Shown one piece after another: positions 58,682 to 64,000 of a stretch of 64,000 nt of DNA (within the stretch, counting starts at the first letter, position 1; the number at the start of each line of letters is the position of its first letter). Source of the stretch: Epinephelus fuscoguttatus. Lineage: Eukaryota > Chordata > Actinopteri > Perciformes > Serranidae. The DNA is taken from contig NC_064759.1 in NCBI RefSeq assembly GCF_011397635.1, forward strand, positions 23,770,428 through 23,834,427, given 5' to 3'. The notes under the pieces are model-generated. The model made no database searches. It had not been told where the DNA came from and saw only the letters and a program-made list of their open reading frames with translations. The position numbers and the translations under genes are program-made.

Positions 58682-61144
58682 TTTTGCCCCAGAAATTTTC
58701 AGGGAGCAACATAAATGTGCAGTTGACAGGAAAAGGCGATACCAAGCTGAAAGTAAGTTTGATTGATGTCTGTAGATATGCTGAAAGATCACATGATTTA
58801 CAGTAAGTCACCTCTCTTTGGCAGATTCTAAAAGCTTACCATCAAATGGACCCCAAGGACGATTGTGACCAAGTGTCTATCAGAGTCACAGTGGAGGGAA
58901 AAGTGAAGTACACTGGTGAGCTTTTGTCACTGATAACAAGTCACAGCCACACTAGTGCTGATTAAAGTGGCATAGTTACATTGATCTCTGTCTCTCAAGC
59001 TAAGGTCATAGAAAATTATGAGTACTATGACGACAACGAGGACATGGTGGAGAAGGACATGCGAGTGCCGCGATCAGCAATTGAGTGGTTTGATGCTCGC
59101 ACCAGAAACAGGAGAGATGTTGATAACGATGTGAAGTCAGATGAGACTCTCACCTACACAATCTGTGTCAGGTTAGCTGAATGAGACTCACATTTGCTTT
59201 TTATAAGTATTAATGAGACAAACTTTGCATGAACAAGTCATAAATCAGTGCGTCTCCAAACCTGTATTTTTCATTGTTTTCCGGTTTGTAGTCACAGCCC
59301 GAACACCAATCTCACAGGAATGGCCATTGCTGACATCACACTGCTAAGTGGATTTGAGGCTGTAACTCAAGACCTGGACAGGGTTAGTAGCTCTCTCTAC
59401 CTCCTCTTCATCATTGTCATCGTCACTGCAAAGTGGGAGAAGCAATTTCGGTTGCCTGTCTTGTTCATTTTCTCAATAGAAAAGCTTAGGTGATTGACAG
59501 AATCTGGATGGAAAGTCTACAAATATCTGGTTCTTGGGTATAAAGTCAAAAGTGGAAGCCTGTGTACATATAAATGTTAACTTCGACTTGTTACCTGGCA
59601 AACATCAGAGACTCCAGGAAGTTACTACTCCTAGTCCATCTCCTAGTCCGGCAACCCCTTGTAAAACCGCAATCTGCTGTTTTTAAACTTTGTTTTTTGT
59701 ACAGATTAAATGTACAGGATACGTGCTAATGAGTCATCTTTATAGTTTATAAACGCAAACTTTGTTACCTTTGGACAGAGCCAGGCTAGCTGTTTTCCCG
59801 TTTCTTGTGTTTTTTCTAAGATAAAAAATGTTTTTTCTAGATAATATAGTTAAAAAAGGTTGATTTTTTTTTTTGTCTCCTTGTAGCTAAAAGACGAACC
59901 TGAACGGTACATTTCCCATTATGAGGTCTCCTATGGAAGAGTGCTGCTCTACTTCAATGAGGTAAGGCTGAAATGTTTTTACATACAGACAAATTTTACA
60001 TATCCAGTACTAAAAGGGTTTTTTGCTCTCACTCTAGCTCCTCCAATCAGAGGAATGCATTAGTTTTGATGCTATACAGAGAGTACCAATTGGCCTTCTA
60101 CAGCCCGCTCCAGCTGTGTTCTATGATTATTATGAACCAAGTAAGCTTTTCATTTCATATTTCTGCAATTTGTTTTGTCAGGATAGAGGGGACACTTTTG
60201 TGTACCAGGCATTTATGAAGTATTCGTGCTTTCCTTGCAGACAGAAAGTGTACCGTGTTCTACTCTGCCCCCCAAAGAAGCAAGGTGGTCTCCAAACTGT
60301 GTTCAGAGGATGTGTGCCAGTGTGCAGAAAGTAGGCCATTACTCTGAGATCCATACCGACAAACACCTGTTAATAAATGTAGCTTTACCCTTCAGGTTTG
60401 TCTAAATAATTTAAATTATCATATTCATCTTTCCTTTAGGACCCTGTCATGAAATACAAAATACATTCCAGTTGAAAAGTGATCAAACAAACACAAATCC
60501 CCGTTCAACCCATGCTTGCTTTTTCCCTAGAGTAGATTACGGTCAGTACTGCACACAAGTCATTAAAATTATCTCAAACCTTTACCTTCATATACTGATA
60601 CTTTGTTTTATTTCAGCATACATTGTTGAAGTCCTCAATGTTTCCATGAAGAGTAACTTTGAGCTGTACAAAATGAAAGTAAACGAGGTCCTCAGATCCC
60701 GTAAGTAAAGCAGATGAACACTGAACTTTGATTGTTTATGCTTGGACGATCCATCATGATATGATGACAATCACCTGTTCACCAGATGGCGATATCCTTG
60801 TGGGTGAGAATTCTGTTCGAGTGTTTGCTAAGAGGCGTCACTGTAAAGGACATCTTGAACTGGGAAAACAGTATCTCATCATGGGCAAAGATGGCTCTAC
60901 AACTGACTCGTATGGAGAGTGAGTATCATCAGTAATACTAATAAAAGTACAGTTTTACACTGACTATTTCAATTTCTGTTCATTCCCTTTCTCTTTCTAT
61001 AGGATGCAGTATCTGCTGGAGTCAAACACCTGGGTTGAAAGAAAGCCTTTGAAGGAAGAATGCAAAAAATCTGCACACAGAGCTGCCTGCACTAGGTTTA
61101 CTACGTTTACAGATGATTACAAGATAAATGGCTGCAGACAGTGA
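26067..61144 (+). CDS. c4: Complement component C4, complete gene, 41 exons
   Basis: The spliced coding length is 5136 nt (1711 residues), close to human C4 (1744), and the exon count equals human C4. The product is the secreted precursor of the classical and lectin pathways: cleaved C4b attaches covalently to targets and joins C2a in the C3 convertase. Seen in order: signal peptide (residues 1 to about 20), beta-chain MG domains with IFIQTDQPIYNPTQ, RQRR beta/alpha site (654-657), anaphylatoxin module with CC...C...CC (about 658-739), thioester GCLEQ (994-998), catalytic His1123, acidic Tyr-rich stretch YEYYDDNED before the RNRR alpha/gamma site (1417-1420), and the C345C domain. The acidic stretch and second furin site identify C4 rather than C3 or C5. 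All junctions are GT-AG except intron 28. The His at 1123 makes it C4B-like. The GCLEQ core is unusual. Confidence 0.95.
27553..28330 (+). other. First part of C4 intron 7, no gene recognised
   Basis: About 780 bp between exon 7 and the LINE. A phrase reading YIYK near 27850 resembles the start of the next C4 exon but sits after an A-run. The true exon 8 is at 36316, where phase and downstream sequence fit. Confidence 0.5.
28355..29604 (+). pseudogene. LINE ORF2 endonuclease and linker, broken
   Basis: Open segments 28355-28960, 28999-29352 and 29362-29604 lie in changing frames. The first carries APE-type endonuclease features: GGGLCMYI, ELLSVSIRPFYLPREF and the catalytic FILGDFN. The linker continues to IKPNKVPGP, the first RT signature, where the TTAA transposon cuts in. 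It would nick target DNA and prime reverse transcription. Stops and frame changes show it is dead. Confidence 0.8.
30320..31796. mobile_element. hAT-like element nested in the TTAA transposon
   Basis: It is flanked by a perfect 8-bp duplication GTTGTGAG at 30312-30319 and 31797-31804. The right end, read inverted, starts CAGTGTTGGGGAAGTTAC, a familiar fish hAT terminus; the left end is eroded or truncated. It contains a 172-codon ORF at 30418-30936. A LINE-like 3' tail (ccgaggggttaataaag) lies near 31245-31265. Confidence 0.75.
30418..30936 (+). CDS. ORF resembling the N-terminal exon of SWIM/YqaJ-type proteins
   Basis: 172 codons. From about residue 52 the sequence (DYFNGLSTEDRLAYC, then KLKAYKFLDVYNFVLCGHVQDIEY, then LQSQRQG) resembles the N-terminal domain of animal proteins that continue into a SWIM zinc finger and a YqaJ recombinase domain. 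Those later domains are absent. A splice donor or a continuation could not be found. It may be a captured host exon or part of an unrelated mobile gene. The first about 50 residues probably are not coding, since they overlap the hAT terminal region. Confidence 0.45.
   Translation: MGTTLLFPGTDLTVTLPVCLSCALGRNCDSCHVNSTDRSAKIKNRMRNMEDTHASSDYFNGLSTEDRLAYCNKLTISNAVRFPDRYLMSGQWVTKWPKLQWPDIFLYLVEKTSVYTHEKLKAYKFLDVYNFVLCGHVQDIEYRDLSDGFCALWTEVLQSQRQGHKTVTLTNV
31932..32105 (-). CDS. First exon of a P2X7-ballast-like ORF in the nested TTAA element
   Basis: Read on the minus strand from the ATG at 32105, the translation begins MAEYLSDFEVVDDDFEYDG. It continues with RFEPEYTDEELFERRMRRQ and ends at a stop after 57 codons. 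The FEPEY-D-EEL signature is shared with the ORF at 3332 (FEPEYMDEELL), and a related acidic stretch occurs in the ORF at 23942 (FEPESEPEPES). The Cys-rich zinc-binding part is missing here, probably lost by deletion. Confidence 0.55.
32480..33606 (+). pseudogene. LINE ORF2 reverse transcriptase, broken
   Basis: Open segments 32521-32898, 32871-33143 and 33073-33606 lie in changing frames. Motifs are IPKISRATALKDFRPVAL, FQFAYRPHRGTEDA, GVLQGCVLSPKLFSIYIN and the catalytic YADD at 33099-33110, followed by the thumb region. This continues the ORF that stops at 29604. The 3' untranslated region follows to the (TCTA)n tail. Confidence 0.85.
32523..32578. repeat. Perfect 25-bp inverted repeat with 6-nt loop in the LINE
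   Basis: Arms 32523-32547 and 32554-32578 are exact reverse complements. The right arm and loop are ordinary LINE coding sequence, so the left arm is an extra inverted copy. Confidence 0.9.
33967..34020 (+). repeat. (TCTA)n microsatellite at the LINE 3' end
   Basis: About 13 uninterrupted tetranucleotide units directly follow the LINE tail, as is usual for L2/CR1-type elements that end in short tandem repeats. Confidence 0.9.
34627..35506. mobile_element. hAT-type non-autonomous element, same family as 89-638
   Basis: It starts TAGGAATGCACCAAA and ends with the inverted TTTCGGTGCATCCCTA, flanked by CTACTGCA (34619-34626) and CTATTGCA (35507-35514), an 8-bp duplication with one change. Internal sequence is shared with 89-638 and, inverted, with about 54530-54930. 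Confidence 0.8.
35515..36315 (+). other. End of C4 intron 7 with a LINE/SINE tail-type repeat
   Basis: 35515-35630 carries the fish repeat tail 'caaattgtgatttgtgata' followed by ATAAATTGAAATTGG units, also seen at 42085-42200. The remaining about 680 bp before exon 8 has no recognisable gene. Confidence 0.6.
36717..37934 (+). other. C4 intron 9, repeat fragment inside
   Basis: 1.2 kb. Around 37260-37520 lies a sequence containing 'ctctcatccaagagacttct', a phrase common in fish interspersed repeats. A possible SINE or Penelope relation could not be confirmed. Nothing else was recognised. Confidence 0.45.
39253..39795 (-). pseudogene. LINE ORF2 C-terminal fragment
   Basis: A 180-codon open stretch downstream of the RT catalytic core contains the conserved LLFIYKALSGKLPPYLSSLL segment typical of fish LINE C-termini. 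It is separated from its RT half by the hAT insertion. It is not a host gene. Confidence 0.75.
39915..41299. mobile_element. hAT transposon derivative with BED finger remnant
   Basis: 1385 bp with terminal inverted repeats TAGGGAAGTAACGAT and TAGGGATGTAACGAT. It is flanked by a perfect 8-bp duplication ATGCAGAG (39907-39914 and 41300-41307). It interrupts the antisense LINE. Internally only the BED zinc-finger part of a transposase is recognisable (about 40160-40320). Confidence 0.9.
40162..40395 (+). pseudogene. BED zinc-finger fragment of a hAT transposase
   Basis: The plus-strand translation NNYLVCRTCRKKVAAKGSNTTNL, followed by HHPQLYSQC, has the C-x2-C...H pattern and the NTTNL signature of ZBED/Ac-type BED fingers. 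It opens at the ATG at 40195, but similarity begins slightly upstream. The catalytic domain is missing. BED fingers bind the transposon ends. Confidence 0.75.
41651..42880 (+). other. C4 intron 13, middle part
   Basis: No gene seen. 42085-42200 holds the fish repeat tail 'gtgatttgtgatattggg' followed by five GAATT units. The rest is not recognised. Confidence 0.5.
43065..43420 (+). pseudogene. RecQ-family helicase N-terminal fragment
   Basis: The translation runs from MATDIETAMVNVLNEL through a stop, to EKKDVFPILPTG, then after a one-base frame change SKSLIYQLAP, and on to VAIVVSPLVALMEEQVREATKLG (open at 43238-43522). This matches motifs I (degenerate Walker A), Ia and their surroundings in RecQ-like helicases. 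The DEAD-type box and everything beyond are missing. RecQ-like fragments recur in fish repeats. It is a dead fragment in a C4 intron. Confidence 0.65.
43523..45098 (+). other. C4 intron 13, last part
   Basis: 1.6 kb before exon 14, with no gene or clear repeat boundary seen. Short GCTAGC and AGCTAAG repeats occur near 44060-44120. Confidence 0.4.
45462..46739 (+). other. C4 intron 15, nothing recognised
   Basis: 1.28 kb of AT-rich intron between exons 15 and 16. Short open frames on both strands show no familiar motifs. Confidence 0.5.
46766..46777 (+). other. Beta/alpha chain cleavage site RQRR
   Basis: Codons for Arg-Gln-Arg-Arg in exon 16 fit the furin consensus RX(K/R)R. They sit where C4 precursors are cut between the beta chain and the alpha chain. 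Confidence 0.85.
46778..47129 (+). other. C4a anaphylatoxin-coding segment (end of exon 16 and exon 17)
   Basis: About 82 residues run from after RQRR to NGLGR. The six-cysteine pattern CCVRG...C...C...CC of anaphylatoxins is present, with a C-terminal Arg (residue 739) as the C1s/MASP-2 cleavage point. The segment is interrupted by the short intron 46812-46917. Confidence 0.85.
48370..49080. repeat. Tc1-derived inverted repeat in C4 intron 21
   Basis: SPDSDPIEHPGDML on the plus strand (near 48420-48465) and NSPDPNLIKHPWDML on the minus strand (near 48670-48625) both match the SPDLNPIEHLWD signature of Tc1/mariner transposases around the third catalytic residue. The two lie in opposite orientation about 200 bp apart. 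The tail 'tggttttaatattttggctg' near 48913 is a common fish repeat terminus. Confidence 0.65.
49789..49803 (+). other. Thioester core GCLEQ
   Basis: Codons for Gly-Cys-Leu-Glu-Gln lie in exon 24 (residues 994-998), inside LPTGCLEQTM and followed by LAPTASAVRYLD. Cys995 and Gln998 would form the internal thioester. The usual vertebrate core is GCGEQ, so position 996 is Leu for Gly. Confidence 0.9.
50225..50360. repeat. MITE-like fragment
   Basis: 'catgtccaccaaagtgtttt' at about 50235 is nearly repeated, inverted, at about 51965-51990 beyond the Tc1 element. Boundaries are uncertain. Confidence 0.4.
50358..50524. repeat. Foldback repeat in C4 intron 24
   Basis: The ends (ATCCTGATGACATGAACTCA and its near-inverted complement) pair over most of both arms, about 80 bp each. 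It is a small palindromic MITE-like unit without coding capacity. Confidence 0.7.
50809..51960 (-). mobile_element. Tc1/mariner element in C4 intron 24
   Basis: Inverted repeats of about 70 bp (around 50811-50880 and 51885-51957, containing GATGAGCAGCAGAG) flank a minus-strand transposase pseudogene. The outermost TA target could not be fixed. Confidence 0.75.
51012..51664 (-). pseudogene. Tc1-like transposase, frameshifted
   Basis: Minus-strand segments 51664-51371 and 51449-51012 lie in different frames and overlap. Catalytic motifs are VVFSDESRF (first Asp), HQDDNAHHR (second Asp) and CPDLNLVEHLWDQL (third, Glu), the DDE set of Tc1 transposases. The N-terminal DNA-binding part is mostly missing and the frame break inactivates it. 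Confidence 0.85.
52690..55207. mobile_element. hAT element in C4 intron 25 with nested repeats
   Basis: 2.5 kb. Ends are TAGGGTTGGGTACC and inverted TAGTGTTGGGTATT, flanked by a perfect 8-bp duplication GCCACCTT (52682-52689 and 55208-55215). Inside are a tRNA-derived SINE (53565-53757) and a stretch shared, inverted, with the hAT relative at 34627-35506 (about 54530-54930). No transposase was recognised. Confidence 0.85.
53565..53757 (-). repeat. tRNA-derived SINE
   Basis: On the minus strand the head begins GGGGCGTCGGTAGTGTAGTGG, with an A-box-like TAGTGTAGTGG and a B-box GGTTTGAATCC (53691-53681). It is followed by an unrelated body and an A/T-rich tail. It does not fold as a complete tRNA gene, so a SINE is the better call. 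Confidence 0.7.
55208..55924 (+). other. Rest of C4 intron 25
   Basis: About 700 bp with no recognised gene or repeat apart from the hAT target duplication at its start. Confidence 0.5.
56103..56105 (+). other. Catalytic histidine of the thioester domain (His1123)
   Basis: The CAC codon in PEQVLHRGVM aligns with the isotype position of mammalian C4, which is His in C4B and Asp in C4A. His favours rapid bonding to hydroxyl groups. Confidence 0.85.
56400..56860. repeat. Widespread teleost interspersed repeat in C4 intron 27
   Basis: Phrases such as 'gtccagactgaaatatctcg', 'gaagttgacatttattgttt' and 'gagtgaaatgtcttgagaat' occur twice in diverged form. They match a repeat type I know from many fish genomes. 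It has no coding capacity. Confidence 0.6.
57845..58215. repeat. Foldback MITE in C4 intron 29
   Basis: The outer arms (GTGCTTCTAATGGCATTACC and inverted GTTCTTCTAATGGCATTTGC) and a central near-perfect hairpin at about 57973-58035 make the whole 370-bp unit self-complementary. No coding sequence is present. Confidence 0.75.
58624..58680 (+). repeat. (GT)28 microsatellite just upstream of C4 exon 31
   Basis: An uninterrupted TG run ends 12 bases before exon 31, leaving only CTTTTGCCCCAG as pyrimidine tract and acceptor. Confidence 0.95.
59104..59115 (+). other. Alpha/gamma chain cleavage site RNRR
   Basis: Arg-Asn-Arg-Arg in exon 33 follows a Tyr/Asp/Glu-rich stretch, as in other C4 precursors where the preceding tyrosines can be sulfated. 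Confidence 0.85.
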
Positions 61145-61290
61145 AACAGGCAAATCTGTTTCATTTGACTTACATTTTCAGTTACTGTATCTCAGTTACA
61201 GTAGTTTCCCATGAGATACACACTAAGCATGGGTGTTTAGAGCTTGTTTTGTACTGTTTATAATCTGTCATGAAAGCGTAGTATTGCCAG
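61145..61290 (+). other. 3' flank of the complete C4 gene
   Basis: The first about 40 bases after the stop match the upstream copy (after 2667), after which the two diverge. No AATAAA is visible here, so the 3' end of the transcript cannot be placed. Confidence 0.5.
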
Positions 61291-61291
61291 C

Positions 61292-62478
61292 AGTGGCGGA
61301 GGAAGTATTCAGATCCTTTACCAAAGCAAAAATACTATTACCACACAGTAAAAATACTCCATTACAAGTAAAAGTGCTGCATTGAAATGTTACTTAAAAG
61401 GAGCTCTAGACAGAGATTCACACAGCTCTCAACATGGGGGTGGCGAGTTGCGCAGGCAGCTAGCATCTAACGTTGCTAACAGTCAAACCGTGCTAACAAC
61501 AGTGAGTGTTGACAGAGCTAATGGTGTTAGCCTGGGGGGGAACTAAACGGGGTGCTACAGTTCCCTGATGACACCATTGCCATTATCAGTGGCAACCACT
61601 GTATGTGCACAATGTAAAGCAGTGTCAATTAGCTAACCAACGGGATACACATTCACATGCACTCACATACACCAACATGCATGCACAGCTAAACTGTCTC
61701 CCAAAGCACCAAACAGAGAAGCTTGGATTACAACACACACAGAGGAAGTATGACTTCATTCTGTGCTCAGGACGCCATTTCTCCACTATATCTTTACTTT
61801 GCAAATTGTGATTTGCTGCTGTCTTAATGTTCTGAAAGTCATATAGAGCTTTTTCACTATAATCAGGAAAATGTACTTAAGAGTATGACAAGTTTAAGTC
61901 ATTAAAATTCAAAGGAAAAACAGAAAATCATCACATTTATGAAGTTGCAAATATAAAATGTTTTTGCATTAAATTAAACAATAATTTCCAGCTAACTATC
62001 TGTCAATCAAATAATTATTTCAACTATACTAAAATACACAACCCACCAGTTGGGAACCACTGATTTAGAGCATGTGCATTTGTTCCCACCAATGAAAACA
62101 TGCAAGTAACAGAGAACTTTTTTACACCACAAACTGATGCAAATTTATATTTTTGTATTAAGGTGCATTTATGTTAAAGAAATTTCAGATTTTTTTTCTG
62201 ATTATTAAGTGAAATCAAATTAAACAAAGTGAAATCTAAAAGAACAGGCGATGTTGAAATGAAATCTACGCCCCTGGTTTGTATGTAAAAATCTTAATTC
62301 GTAAAATAACTAGAAACTAAAAAATTGTACTGCTGTAAAAAAAAGTACAATATTTCCTCCTGACTTGTAGTGGAGTGTAGGTATAAGGTGGCAAGGAAGA
62401 AAACTATTCAAGTTAAGTACATGAACCTCAGATTTGTACTTAAAGTATGGAGAAAATGTAGTGTGTTATATTCCACTG
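61292..62478. repeat. hAT-type teleost repeat downstream of C4
   Basis: It starts CAGTGGCGGAGGAAGTATTCAG and ends TATTCCACTG, with TTGCCAG on both sides (61285-61291 and 62483-62489). Such 'agtattcagatcctttac' ends are common in fish hAT elements. No transposase was seen, and the exact target duplication is unclear. Confidence 0.55.
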
Positions 62479-62489
62479 CTGCTTGCCAG

Positions 62490-64000
62490 ACAGTAAGTGG
62501 ATGACTGACAATGTAACCATTAATCATTTCTTTATGTCTAATCTAACAGTGTTTAAATAAAAAAAAACACTTCATAATGTTTGAAAATCCGTTTGTATTT
62601 GTATGATTGGTTGGAGCTTTGACTAGATGCCTAAATGTTGAGATAATTATTTGAAATGGCGACACAGCAACAGAAAGCACAAACATTTGCTCTTTTATGT
62701 CTTTCCAAATAGTGTGATTCAGTTTGCTGTACTGGTTTGATTTAGCTTTTCTGCTGAATATATATTTTTTTTTTTACCTTTTTTTTCTGTTACTGGCAGC
62801 AAAGGATCTGAGAGGGGTCTCTGTACTCAACGCAACCCCCCTCAAAGCTACCCCCCTGCTTACTTAACATCTGCAAGGTAAGGGAGAAGGTAGAGGGGGA
62901 GTGGTTTGGGGTTAGCACAGTGCATACACATAAAGTGGCATAACAGTCTGCACGTAAGACTGGCTCATTTGCCCCCTGGTGGAGTTACACAATGACAGGA
63001 ATTTGGATCAATCATCACCTCATAAGGATAAAAGCACTTTATTAGCTCTAAAGAGCCTCTTCTCAAATGTGCTCTACCTAAAAACATGCTGCAGGAGTTA
63101 CTCAGTGCAATTATATAATACATGTTGAGTCGTGGGTGATGCTGAGAGAGGTAATGGGAGAAAACGGGGGGTATTGGGAGGGAGTCATGAAGCAGGAGTA
63201 GGAGGGAGGCATGGGTGGAGAGGCGAGGAACAAGCAAGGGCTTATGTGCTTATATTATTCTAATCTCTCAGGCCTGGTCCAATGTAAGCAACACGGGAGT
63301 ACTGACCATCACTTCAATCACAGCCGGATCAATGCCTGCACTGTTTCAGCCTTTGCCATTAGACATTTCATTAAATTTGAATCAATAAAGGGTAAATAAA
63401 TACGCAGACTTCAGCATCACACATTTTCATCTTGGGATTACTTTAGTGCGGCATCATGGGCCAACAGCAACAGCACACTCAAAAAAGCGGTCTTCTTTTT
63501 ACTGAAGCCCTCTCAAGGTAATCAATGGCTTGTCATGACTAAGCAGTGTAGACTTGTGCTTTGGTTAGACTCACAATCAATCAACAGTAGTCGTAGTTAT
63601 TGCTCAGGCTGTCTGTGCAACATAATAAATTACAAATATTCTCTTAACAAAGAGACTGGCAATGGCGAGTGAATGCAAGATTTATATTTTGTTTTATATT
63701 TTTGATGTGTGGATTGCCAAAAGAGATTTACCATAAATACAGATATTCCATGAGTATGCACTCACCTACTGTGACCCACCAAATATACTTGAGCATCAAC
63801 TGTGAAATTGTCTGGGGAGTTGTGAAATGTGTTCGTATGACCAGGTGTATTTTCTTAGGTGTGCAGCAGCCTTAGTTGTTGAAGGTGTGTCTCCAGCCAT
63901 TTTTCCAAAGGCCACGACAGGGTCAGCGGTTTGAGGGTGGTCTACGGTGCCGAAAGGAGCACAGTGAGGGCGGAGCTGTTCCTGGAGGCTGCCAGCAGAT
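62490..64000. other. Intergenic DNA at the window end
   Basis: About 1.5 kb with no convincing gene. AATAAA-like motifs lie near 62556 and 63382. Short ORFs near 63000-63240 (minus) and 63210-63400 (plus) show no familiar motifs. Confidence 0.4.

Larger units (their letters stand above)
26067..61144 (+). other. c4: Exon map of the complete C4 gene
   Basis: Coding exons: 26067-26137, 26375-26564, 26658-26829, 26950-27020, 27111-27199, 27295-27377, 27465-27552, 36316-36439, 36575-36716, 37935-38047, 38136-38294, 38387-38557, 38653-38844, 45099-45242, 45338-45461, 46740-46811, 46918-47130, 47249-47363, 47652-47722, 47817-47956, 48065-48280, 49372-49423, 49538-49627, 49712-49918, 52122-52200, 55925-56117, 56235-56330, 57012-57174, 57483-57676, 58391-58549, 58693-58752, 58825-58915, 59000-59171, 59292-59382, 59887-59961, 60038-60140, 60241-60330, 60440-60541, 60617-60700, 60786-60918, 61003-61144. 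Reading phase was checked across every junction and stays open. Introns 7 (8.8 kb) and 13 (6.3 kb) are enlarged by transposons. Untranslated exon ends were not determined. Confidence 0.9.

Noticed and set aside
58553..58811. ORFs over the GT repeat (poly Cys-Val or Thr-His)
   Set aside because: They are translations of a microsatellite.
26067..61144. C3, C5 or alpha-2-macroglobulin instead of C4
   Set aside because: The second furin site RNRR after an acidic Tyr-rich stretch and the EMQYLLESNTW end fit C4. C5 lacks a thioester and A2M lacks anaphylatoxin and C345C domains.
1..64000. CRISPR array or bacterial operon
   Set aside because: No regularly spaced direct repeats with unique spacers are seen. 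Introns and vertebrate repeats show a eukaryotic genome.

Overview
The window is nuclear DNA of a ray-finned fish, probably a percomorph teleost. This follows from intron-rich vertebrate genes, a complement C4 gene with teleost-like features, and a dense load of typical fish transposons (hAT, Tc1, TTAA-target cut-and-paste elements, LINEs, a tRNA-derived SINE and an endogenous retrovirus). I could not run any search, so family names come from reading the translations.

Layout. Positions 1-2667 hold the last exons (end of exon 33 to exon 41) of one complement C4 gene. A second, complete C4 gene runs from 26067 to 61144 on the same strand. I could place all 41 exons of it in frame (5136 nt, 1711 residues) with consensus splice sites, except one GC-AG intron. 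The two genes are a tandem duplication. Their 3' exons are almost identical in places and clearly diverged in exons 38, 40 and 41. The full gene encodes the expected beta-alpha-gamma precursor: signal peptide, an RQRR beta/alpha cleavage site, a C4a-like anaphylatoxin module, a thioester region, an RNRR alpha/gamma site and a C345C end. The thioester reads GCLEQ rather than the usual GCGEQ. The catalytic His of C4B-type molecules is present at residue 1123.

Between the two C4 genes (2668-26066) nearly everything recognisable is mobile DNA: a short TTAA-flanked transposon (2939-4121), an 11.4 kb endogenous retrovirus with near-identical LTRs (4473-15882), a 7.4 kb TTAA-type transposon with a spliced THAP/DDE-type transposase pseudogene on one strand and a second ORF on the other (16839-24237), and a tandem repeat carrying perfect estrogen-response-element palindromes (about 24670-25100) upstream of the C4 start.

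The large C4 introns are also packed with insertions. Intron 7 holds a LINE split by a TTAA-type transposon that is itself split by a hAT-like element. Intron 13 holds an antisense LINE split by a hAT element with a perfect 8-bp target duplication, and a RecQ helicase-like fragment. Introns 21, 24, 25, 27 and 29 hold Tc1, hAT, SINE and foldback repeats.

The most unusual theme is that three separate TTAA-flanked transposons in this window (2939-4121, 16839-24237, 29626-32475) each carry all or part of an ORF resembling the zinc-binding cytoplasmic ballast domain of the P2X7 receptor. In two of them that ORF is present where no transposase is recognisable. This suggests the ballast-like protein is a real second component of this transposon group.
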